NCBI GenBank assembly: GCA_965278995.1 | Contig: OZ257136.1 | Location: 2,728,001-2,792,000 of the forward strand | Length of the DNA stretch: 64,000 nucleotides | Direction of reading: 5' to 3' | Source: JADJYF01 sp965278995 | GTDB lineage: Bacteria; Pseudomonadota; Gammaproteobacteria; Ga0077536 | Shown here: positions 57,330 to 64,000 of the stretch, piece by piece | Layout of the letters: every line of letters begins with the position of its first letter | Numbering within the stretch: position 1 is the first letter of the stretch | Position numbers and translations under genes: made by a program | The notes under the pieces: generated by a model | What the model saw: the letters and a program-made list of their open reading frames with translations, nothing else | What the model was told of the DNA's origin: nothing | Databases searched by the model: none

Positions 57330-59257
57330 GCCTGTTCTCCCTCTGACCGTCCGGTCGTCTCCAGAACAACGTCACCGTTGGCGCTGATGGTGAAGCGCCA
57401 ACCGGCATCGACGCGACCCGTAAAATAGGCTTCCTCGATAATCGCCGGGCCCTCGCCAAAAGCTCCCGCACTGAGTGACTCGAGGCGATACACGGGCACC
57501 GCATGGCGATCCCCGTCGGACGTCAGCAATTCGCGCATATCGGCTTTGAGGGCCTGGTGCCGTTTCTCATTGCCGACCGCCCTGAACGCGAGATGTTCAA
57601 CCTTCTTGACCACCTTGAACTGCAGCAGCAGACCAGCGCAACCGGCGAATCGCGGCGGCAATGCGAAACTATCGCGGCCATTGACGGTGAAAGGCGTGAC
57701 CTCGCCATCACCCGTAACTCGCCAGTGCGTCTCGCAGTCATCGAGATCGACCCCTTCGGCGTACATGTCGCGTTGGGCGCGGTCCAACAAGTTTGCAATC
57801 AACGCCTTCTGGTCAGCTGGATCAGCGGGCAGTGTCTGGCGATATTCGTGCGAAAGGTCGGAAAACCCGATGCCGCAGGCGCTGAACACCGATGCCAATG
57901 CGGGAATGATTACTCGGTGAACCCCAGCCATGCGTGCCACCGTAGTCGCCATCAGCGCGCCGGCCCCGCCAAACGCGACAAAAGTCGTATTCGGGTCGAC
58001 CTTGGCGTGCCGAATGATCTCCGCGGCTAAACTTTCTGTCCACGCGTCGATTACCTGACTGGTCGCGGTATCCACAGCGAGCCCGAGTGGTGTTGCGATT
58101 CGTTGTTCGATGGCGGCGTGGGCTTTATCGACATCGATTTTCAGCTGGCCGCCGAAATAGGTCTCGGTCGACAGGATGCCGGCTACGAACGCGGCGTCAG
58201 TGACCGTCACTTCCTGCCCACCGAAGCCGAAACACGCGGGCCCCGGCGCGGCGCCTACGGACTTCGGCCCGACCTTGATCGCTTTGTCGGTGACACTGAT
58301 GATCGAACTGCCGCCGACACCGGCGCTCCAAATCTCGGCCAGTGGCAGTGCGATAGCTATACCGGCGACGACTCCGCGATCACGCGTGGTAATTTCGCCC
58401 TTCTCGATCATGCCGATGTCGGTCGTGGTACCGCCGACGTCGTAAGACACCACATGTTCCAGATCATAGAGCCGTGCAAATGCGCGGACCGCCTCCATGC
58501 CCGCACGAGGCCCGGAGCTGTAAGTCTTTAAAGCGATTGTCTTTGCCACGCGCGCAGTACCGCCATCGTTGCGGAAGATGAGCAGTGGATTGGTGCACTT
58601 CTGCGCTTTCAGTCGGTGATCCGTATGATAAAGAAACCGCTCCATGGCGGGGTGCAGGTAGGCGTTGAACAACGCCGTCCACATGCGTGTCGCATCGTCG
58701 AGCTCGTCGCTCAAACCGCTTGCGGTCATCACTGGCACGGCACCGAGCAGGTGCTGCGGAAAATGGCGCTGCACGAAACGGAAAATCGTTCGTTCGCCTG
58801 ACTGGAAGTCGCTCCCGGTAAGCGCAACGACAATGCGCATCGCGCCGAGTGATCCGATCTCGGTCACAGCTCGGACAATCGCCACTTCGTCCCCCGAATC
58901 GATAATTGCCATTCTTTCGCCGATCATGGAGTCGAACAGATCACCGGAACCCGCTGCAGCGGCGCGCACGATCTCCGCACCCGCCGCATCAGTCACCAGA
59001 CCGAGTCGCGGACCGCGGCGCTCGACGATTGCGTTCGTGCCCTGCGTCGTCGAGTAACGCACATAATCTGTCTCTCGCAGCAGACGCGCCGGGTCGGGAC
59101 GTCCATATATTCGCTCCGAGACTTTCCGGATGCCCTCAAAAAAACATTCGCTGAGATCGTATGGTGTCGTCAGCACCTTCACGTGATGGATGGCCGGGCC
59201 ATCCATCAGGCAGAAATCGGTCAACGTTCCGCCGTTGTCGATGTTGATGATCCTCAA
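57326..59257 (-). CDS. HyuA-like carboxylase ATPase subunit, first copy
   Basis: 643 aa from TTG 59257 (GGGAGG 7 nt upstream). Same ASKHA family: INIDNGGTLTDFCLMDG, RYSTTQGTNAIVERRGPRLG, YDVGGTTTDIGMIEKGE and AFGGAGALMATTVARMAG. The phosphate-1 loop has Asn before GG where the paralogue has Ile (DNGGT versus DIGGT). Together with the second copy it provides the two different HyuA-like subunits characteristic of acetophenone carboxylase. Translationally coupled to the small subunit. Confidence 0.9.
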   Translation of the reverse strand: MRIINIDNGGTLTDFCLMDGPAIHHVKVLTTPYDLSECFFEGIRKVSERIYGRPDPARLLRETDYVRYSTTQGTNAIVERRGPRLGLVTDAAGAEIVRAAAAGSGDLFDSMIGERMAIIDSGDEVAIVRAVTEIGSLGAMRIVVALTGSDFQSGERTIFRFVQRHFPQHLLGAVPVMTASGLSDELDDATRMWTALFNAYLHPAMERFLYHTDHRLKAQKCTNPLLIFRNDGGTARVAKTIALKTYSSGPRAGMEAVRAFARLYDLEHVVSYDVGGTTTDIGMIEKGEITTRDRGVVAGIAIALPLAEIWSAGVGGSSIISVTDKAIKVGPKSVGAAPGPACFGFGGQEVTVTDAAFVAGILSTETYFGGQLKIDVDKAHAAIEQRIATPLGLAVDTATSQVIDAWTESLAAEIIRHAKVDPNTTFVAFGGAGALMATTVARMAGVHRVIIPALASVFSACGIGFSDLSHEYRQTLPADPADQKALIANLLDRAQRDMYAEGVDLDDCETHWRVTGDGEVTPFTVNGRDSFALPPRFAGCAGLLLQFKVVKKVEHLAFRAVGNEKRHQALKADMRELLTSDGDRHAVPVYRLESLSAGAFGEGPAIIEEAYFTGRVDAGWRFTISANGDVVLETTGRSEGEQA

Positions 59258-59346
59258 GTTCGATCCTCCCGTGTGCGAACGGCCCCCGACCGGGCCTTCG
59301 TTTCGAAGTTTATGGTTGTGTGCCCATTGCATCGCTTACGCAACGC

Positions 59347-60183
59347 TCATCGACCCAGCGCACGGATGACCTCCAGCACGCGTTCGGGCTTGGCCGCCGA
59401 CGGGACCTCCGCAAAGGTGAAACCTGACACGCGCGCTGGAAGCGGCGCGCCCGGTGCCCATACGCCAGCGGGTAGCGCAATACCACTGATGGCGCCAGAC
59501 CTCCTCGCGTCCGTGATGGCGAAATCGATGCCTTCCGGCAGCGACGACGGTCCCTCGCCGCCAGTCATTCGCACGCCTGCCGGCCAGCGATAATGGGCGG
59601 AAACATTGAATACCGGGCGATACCATCCGAGCTCAGCGGCACTCGCAGGCAGGTCGTCTGCTTCCTCGACCAGCAGCAGGCCATCGATCCCGACATCGCT
59701 GAAGGTTCGCAGAAACTCAGCCAGGTAGACGGACGCGCCGTCCGCGTCTTTCTGTTCGACGGCGGTCACCTCCGCACCGACTGCAGCGAGTGTGGTGCGC
59801 AGCCAGGTGCGCGGAGAGGGCAGCGCCAACACCAGCGGCTGCTCGGTGAGCGCCTGCCGTAGCGCACGGCTCATCGCGGACAAGTGGATGCGCAGGCTGG
59901 CGTCGGCGAGCAGCGCACGAAGCGGCGCGACCGCGCGCTTCTTCGCACCCATCGCCTCGAGCAGTTCAGGATGCGCGGCGAGCCAGGCGTCGCACACCGG
60001 TTTCACTGGCAGCGTAACGACATCCCCAGGCAGCAGTGCCTGCGCTTGGCGGCGGAAGCCGACAAAATCGGCCACTGTGAGCAGCGGTGGCGCATCGTTC
60101 ACGAGCAAGTGCGCCGTATAGGCCAGGTCATCCAGCCATAAACATCCGGCGGTGGCGCTGATCCGAGCGAGCAAAGCCGGCAT
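59347..60183 (-). CDS. Fifth gene of the carboxylase-like operon (possible acetophenone carboxylase epsilon-type subunit)
   Basis: 278 aa from ATG 60183, chosen over ATG 60219 because AGGGG lies 5 nt upstream. I do not recognise a named family from motifs alone. The sequence has alternating strand/helix units compatible with a TIM-barrel-like fold (PLVLALPSPRTWLRTTLAAV, VGIDGLLLVEEADDLPASAA, YRPVFNVSAHYRWPAGV). It heads the operon, 89 nt before the first HyuA-like gene. Acetophenone carboxylase has a fifth subunit of about 34 kDa; this gene has the right size and place, so the link is contextual inference. Confidence 0.65.
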   Translation of the reverse strand: MPALLARISATAGCLWLDDLAYTAHLLVNDAPPLLTVADFVGFRRQAQALLPGDVVTLPVKPVCDAWLAAHPELLEAMGAKKRAVAPLRALLADASLRIHLSAMSRALRQALTEQPLVLALPSPRTWLRTTLAAVGAEVTAVEQKDADGASVYLAEFLRTFSDVGIDGLLLVEEADDLPASAAELGWYRPVFNVSAHYRWPAGVRMTGGEGPSSLPEGIDFAITDARRSGAISGIALPAGVWAPGAPLPARVSGFTFAEVPSAAKPERVLEVIRALGR

Positions 60184-60492
60184 ATTTTCCCCTAGCAGCC
60201 GTTGATCACACGCGGGCATTGGTTATGGCATAAGCTCATCTTCTCAGAAGAGCGGCCCGTCGCGCGGAGATGACCTGATTCCACGGCCCTTATTCCAAGG
60301 CGCAGCGGATGCTAGACCGTCGCCGGTCCGTCGGGATCGTCCATTCGGGTAGTTCGTTTGAATGCCCGCATCGGCGAATCCTTGTTGCACTGCAGCGTCG
60401 GCGCCGGGCCTGCGGGATTCAGTTGAACTGCAGGCGAAATTTCCAGACATTGCGCACTCGAGCTCGAGCAACTGCGCGGCGATAACGCGACA
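60184..60492. promoter_or_regulatory. Divergent control region between the carboxylase-like operon and its putative regulator
   Basis: A 309-bp gap with no gene. It contains TCTTCT-C-AGAAGA (60239-60251) and the 12-bp palindrome CTCGAGCTCGAG (60457-60468), the latter 25 bp before the regulator's ATG. Both are candidate operators. Clear -35/-10 boxes were not assigned. Confidence 0.4.
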
Positions 60493-63198
60493 ATGGGCAC
60501 TGAATTCCTCAATCACAAACGCGCACCGCCACCGCGACTCATCGGCGCAATCAATCGCACTCACCTGCTCGATGCCGTCATTGAATCGCCGCGGTACCGC
60601 GTGATCTTCGTGCAGGCCCCCGCCGGGCATGGGAAAACCACCTTGCTGCGGCAGATCATGGGCGTCAACGTAGCGGCCGGCGCCGCCGTGGGTTGGATTT
60701 CGCTGGATGAAGGCGACGACGATTCAACGCGCTTCGTCACCCGGTTCCTCGAACTCATCGAGCGATTATCACGAATACAAGCCGCACCAGAAGTCGCTGG
60801 TGACTGGCGCGCACCGGTACGCGAGACACTTGGCGAGGTCGACGACGTGCTTCAAGGCCTGAGCGCGAGCGCACAGCCACTCGCGTTGTTCATCGATGAA
60901 TTTCAGGTCATTCGCAGCGACGTCATCCTCTCTTTCATCGCTCGCTTGATCAGCCGACTTCCTCCGCACGTGACAATATGCTTCGGCTCACGCAGTTTGC
61001 CCGAGATCGGCCTCGGCCGTATGGTGATGCGCGGTGAGGCGTTGTTGCTCAAGACTCGCGACATGCGTTTTACGCGCGACGAAACCGAGGCCTTCTTCGG
61101 CGGTAGTCTCGACTCGGTCGCCGACAAGGCATTACTCGACGACCTGTTCGTTCGCACCGAGGGCTGGCCGGCTGCCCTGCAACTCGCGCGACTCGCTCTG
61201 CGTGGGGGCGCGGACAAGCGCCTCGTCGAGTTGCTCGGATTTTCCAACGAGCCGGAGTTCGAAGAATACCTGGCGGATAATGTCCTCGCTGCGCAATCCG
61301 GCACGGTTCGCGAGTTCCTGCTTTGTACCAGCGTGCTGCCACGTTTTTCGCCCGAACTGTGCCGCGAAATGAGCGGGCGGGAAGACAGCGCTGCCATCAT
61401 CCGCCGCCTTGAGCTGGACGGACTGTTCGTCGCTCCGGTCAACGCCGACCGCACATGGTTCCGCTATCACTCATTGTTTTCGTCCTATCTGCGCAAGCAG
61501 CTCGAGGTGCGCCGGCCCGAGGAACCTGGCGCGTTGAGCGCGCGCGCCGCGCGTTGGTTCGCGGTCAACGGGCTGCCTGAGGAAGCGATGCAGTGCGCTG
61601 TGGAAGCACGAGACTTCGCATTTGCTGCAGACGTTCTCGAACAGTGGTCCGAACAGTTGATTCGAGAAGGTCTGCTGGCCACGATAGAACGCTGGCTGGA
61701 TCAGCTTCCGATCAGTGAGATTCGGGAGCGTCCGGGCTTACAGATGAAGGTATTGTGGGCGTTGCTCTTCCTCCGCCGCTTTCATCGCGCGCGGCCATTG
61801 CTCGATGCCCTGATACGCGCTATCGAGCAGAATCAAGCTGCCTTCGCGCGCGCGCAGACCATGCCGCTGTTGGTAGCCGTGCGTCATCTGATGGAGGACG
61901 ACATCGTTGCAGCCGGCACCGGGCTGATTGATATCGACGTCGATCGCGAGGCAGCAGATGAATTCGAATCTTTCGAACTCGGCGCCATCGCCAACATCCA
62001 GTCGCTGTATCTGCGCACGCGCGGCGATTTTGTTGGCGCGCAGAACAAGGCGGTGATTGGCAGCGCCCATAGCGAAACCGGACATGCCGCTTTCAGCGGC
62101 GCATATGCGATGGCCTTTCTGGGCAATGCCTATCTTGCCCAGGGACGTCTGCAGGATGCCCTCGAAGCCTACCGACGCGGCTTCGAGACGGCGCGCCGCC
62201 TGCGCGGCTCCTACGCTTCGGCAGTAGCTGTTGCCTGTTATGGCGAGGCAATGTACTACGCTGATTCACTGGACGAAGCCCGCGCGCTGCTCGAAGACTC
62301 GCTGCCTCGAATCAGCGACGCCTGCATGCCCGACGCCCTCACTGTCGCGCACATCACGTTGTCGAAGATCCTGGTCATTCAGGATAGCGGTGTCGATGCC
62401 GAGTATGTGTTGCGCGAGGCGGAAAAGCTCGGGCGTGCCTCTGGCCTGCCGCGCGTCGTTCGACTGGTCAACTGGGCGCGCGTGCGACAGATGATCGCGC
62501 GAGACGATCTCGAGGACGCGCGTGATCTTGCCAATCACATCCTCTCCCAGCCGCGCATCAGCCGTACGGGCCACGTCTTTCACGCCGAGGAAATCGATTG
62601 CGAAGAGATTGGACTACTGCGCCTGTTGCTGCACGAACGCAACCTGACCGGTGCACGAATCCTTATCGATTCGCTCAGGATGGAACCCGCGTTCACGCGG
62701 CGACCGCTGCGCGCACTCAGAATGCTCATGCTTGAAGCGGTTGAACGCGAGCTTGCTGGCCACCCAGAGGAAGCAAAAGCGGCCGTTTCCGCCGTGCTGG
62801 ACCGTGCCTCACCAGAACGACTGTCACGGTTTTTGAAGGAAGAACCGTCATTCTTCTCGCTGCTCGAACGCAGCGCCAGGATCATCGACAAAGCCAATGA
62901 CGGCGATGTCATCGCATCACGACTGCGTGCCGGATTCGGCGCCCTGTTCCCCGAGCATTCCGCGTGGCCGTCCGCAAACCCGGAGAATATTGTCGTCATC
63001 CTCGACACCCTGACCGCGCGGGAGGCGGATATCCTCGCCATGTTGAGTCGCGGCATCTCCAATCGCGATATCGGCGCAAGCCTGTTCGTTTCCACCAACA
63101 CCGTCAAACATCACTTGCGGAATATCTACTCCAAGCTCGGGGTCAGAAATCGCACCGAGGCAACCAACTTCGCGCTGCGCCACGGCCTGGTGAGATGA
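60493..63198 (+). CDS. MalT/LAL-type LuxR family transcriptional activator
   Basis: 901-aa large ATP-binding LuxR regulator. The N-terminal STAND-type ATPase has Walker A QAPAGHGKTT (41-50) and Walker B LALFIDEFQ (about 130). A winged-helix region and a long alpha-helical TPR-like array lie at about 340-800. The C-terminal LuxR HTH spans about 835-895: LTAREADILAMLSRGISN with SNRDIGASLFVSTNTVKHHL, then NIYSKLGVRNRTEA. LAL proteins bind a small effector in the helical array and activate neighbouring catabolic genes. Divergence from the carboxylase-like operon makes it the probable regulator. Confidence 0.93.
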   Translation: MGTEFLNHKRAPPPRLIGAINRTHLLDAVIESPRYRVIFVQAPAGHGKTTLLRQIMGVNVAAGAAVGWISLDEGDDDSTRFVTRFLELIERLSRIQAAPEVAGDWRAPVRETLGEVDDVLQGLSASAQPLALFIDEFQVIRSDVILSFIARLISRLPPHVTICFGSRSLPEIGLGRMVMRGEALLLKTRDMRFTRDETEAFFGGSLDSVADKALLDDLFVRTEGWPAALQLARLALRGGADKRLVELLGFSNEPEFEEYLADNVLAAQSGTVREFLLCTSVLPRFSPELCREMSGREDSAAIIRRLELDGLFVAPVNADRTWFRYHSLFSSYLRKQLEVRRPEEPGALSARAARWFAVNGLPEEAMQCAVEARDFAFAADVLEQWSEQLIREGLLATIERWLDQLPISEIRERPGLQMKVLWALLFLRRFHRARPLLDALIRAIEQNQAAFARAQTMPLLVAVRHLMEDDIVAAGTGLIDIDVDREAADEFESFELGAIANIQSLYLRTRGDFVGAQNKAVIGSAHSETGHAAFSGAYAMAFLGNAYLAQGRLQDALEAYRRGFETARRLRGSYASAVAVACYGEAMYYADSLDEARALLEDSLPRISDACMPDALTVAHITLSKILVIQDSGVDAEYVLREAEKLGRASGLPRVVRLVNWARVRQMIARDDLEDARDLANHILSQPRISRTGHVFHAEEIDCEEIGLLRLLLHERNLTGARILIDSLRMEPAFTRRPLRALRMLMLEAVERELAGHPEEAKAAVSAVLDRASPERLSRFLKEEPSFFSLLERSARIIDKANDGDVIASRLRAGFGALFPEHSAWPSANPENIVVILDTLTAREADILAMLSRGISNRDIGASLFVSTNTVKHHLRNIYSKLGVRNRTEATNFALRHGLVR

Positions 63199-63344
63199 GG
63201 CGAGCGTTCGCTGGCGCAGCTGACATGGTCGACACCATCGTCCAATAGATCATCATCCGCCCTTCGGGTGTCATGACGTCCGCCGTGAATCAACACTCAG
63301 CGTCGGTCAGGCCGGCGTTGCAACCGAAACGAACGGAGACCGAA

Positions 63345-64000
63345 ATGACAACAGCAGTACGCACGCTTCTGGCGGAAGTTCTTGAGGCCCATGGTGGCAT
63401 CTCTCGGTGGCGTCGCTTCACCCAGGTGAGCGCGACGGTCGTCAGCGGTGGTTCTCTATGGGGCATGAAAGGCATCGACATAGACAGCGCCCCCCGCAGC
63501 ATGACCTCCGAGTTCAGGCGTCAGCGGACACGCACCGCCCCGTTCGGCAATCCTGACTGGCACATGACCTACGCGCCGGACTGCGTCCTCATCGAAACCA
63601 ACACCGGGGAAACCATCGCGAAGCAGCAGCGCCCGCGGGAGACATTCGCGGGTCATGTGTGGGAGACACCGTGGAGCCCGCTGCAACTCGGCTACTTCAA
63701 TGGCTACGCGATGTGGACCTACTACAATCTTCCGTTCCTGCTTGGTGAAGGCGGCGTCGAGACAACCGAGATCGCATCGATCGACCTGGATGGACAGACG
63801 CTCCGAGGATTGCGCGCACAGTTTGAGCCCGCTATCCATACGCATTGCCGCGAGCAGAACCTGTACTTCGATGACGAGGGACTGCTGCGCCGCCATGACT
63901 ATCAGGTGGATGTCGCGGGCGGAACTCGTGCGGCGCATCTGATTTCCGATTACGTCGAGGTACAAGGATTGCGATTCCCTACTCGACGCCGAGTCTTCAT
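63345..64000 (+). CDS. Conserved protein of unknown function (C-terminus off the window)
   Basis: The ATG at 63345 has GGAGA 8 nt upstream, and the frame is open for 218 codons to the edge. The sequence begins MTTAVRTLLAEVLEAHGG, with ISRWRRFTQVSATVVSGGSL following, later PWSPLQLGYFNGYAMWTYY and LLRRHDYQVDVAGG. It is beta-rich, with Trp/Tyr-rich turns and an end (YVEVQGLRFPTRRRVF) recalling lipoprotein-carrier-like or polyketide-cyclase-like half-barrels, which is only impressionistic. I recall similar proteins annotated as hypothetical. No signal peptide is seen. Confidence 0.75.
   Translation, partial: MTTAVRTLLAEVLEAHGGISRWRRFTQVSATVVSGGSLWGMKGIDIDSAPRSMTSEFRRQRTRTAPFGNPDWHMTYAPDCVLIETNTGETIAKQQRPRETFAGHVWETPWSPLQLGYFNGYAMWTYYNLPFLLGEGGVETTEIASIDLDGQTLRGLRAQFEPAIHTHCREQNLYFDDEGLLRRHDYQVDVAGGTRAAHLISDYVEVQGLRFPTRRRVF

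Noticed and set aside
1..64000. CRISPR array, rRNA operon or complete insertion sequence
   Set aside because: No regularly spaced repeats, rRNA sequence or transposase was recognised anywhere in the window.

Overview
The window looks like a chromosomal segment of a GC-rich gammaproteobacterium. The evidence is local gene order known from that class: uvrA, an MFS gene and ssb together; apaG-apaH; folA-thyA-lgt; and zapE, degQ, coq7 and rplM-rpsI close by. Three proteins with C-terminal PEP-CTERM/VPxPA-like sorting tails, two Baeyer-Villiger-type monooxygenases and an acetophenone-carboxylase-like operon suggest an environmental, catabolically versatile lineage. A Nevskiales/Steroidobacterales-type organism would fit, but that is inference. 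No rRNA, CRISPR array, complete IS element or prophage was recognised.

Layout. 1-4460: a partial LysR gene facing a 54-aa membrane peptide, then pdxJ and an MBOAT/SGNH acyl-transfer pair. 4632-9055: an MFS transporter, a GST translationally coupled to an AhpD-like protein whose frame contains an in-frame UGA, and a divergent Baeyer-Villiger monooxygenase. 9108-15363: apaGH, thyA-folA, lgt, a PEP-CTERM-like metalloprotease, a PfkB kinase and a membrane protein. 15364-25809: uvrA flanked by two nested palindromic elements, then MFS, ssb, pyk, an LplT-like transporter and lon. 25922-29477: a sulfite/nitrite reductase, a DUF934 protein and a receiver-Ser/Thr-kinase fusion, all on the minus strand. 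29688-39924: a 68-aa gene with its own terminator, zapE, a radical SAM gene, rmuC, a HAD phosphatase, oxyR, degQ, coq7, rplM-rpsI and a four-helix-bundle gene. 39960-40616: tRNA-Gln(CUG) whose 3' end is duplicated 172 bp downstream, followed by a broken YidB-like gene.

40647-47825 is a catabolic cluster: acyl-CoA dehydrogenase, luciferase-like monooxygenase, LysR regulator, family III CoA-transferase, intradiol ring-cleavage dioxygenase and Rieske oxygenase. 48085-50592 carries two secreted, tail-anchored proteins in DNA that looks less GC-rich than its flanks. 50753-63198 holds a second Baeyer-Villiger-like enzyme with an altered fingerprint and a minus-strand operon of HyuA-like, small zinc-ribbon, HyuA-like and HyuB-like subunits, preceded by a fifth gene. 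This matches the subunit plan of acetophenone carboxylase. A divergent MalT/LuxR-type regulator follows. The window ends in a partial conserved gene of unknown function.

The strongest unusual signal is at 6629-7219. The AhpD family motif E-x11-C-x2-C-x3-H is complete except that the second Cys codon is TGA. The frame continues intact to a stop that overlaps the next gene, and a hairpin with a GGUCG loop lies about 21 nt after the TGA. This is a good candidate bacterial selenoprotein.
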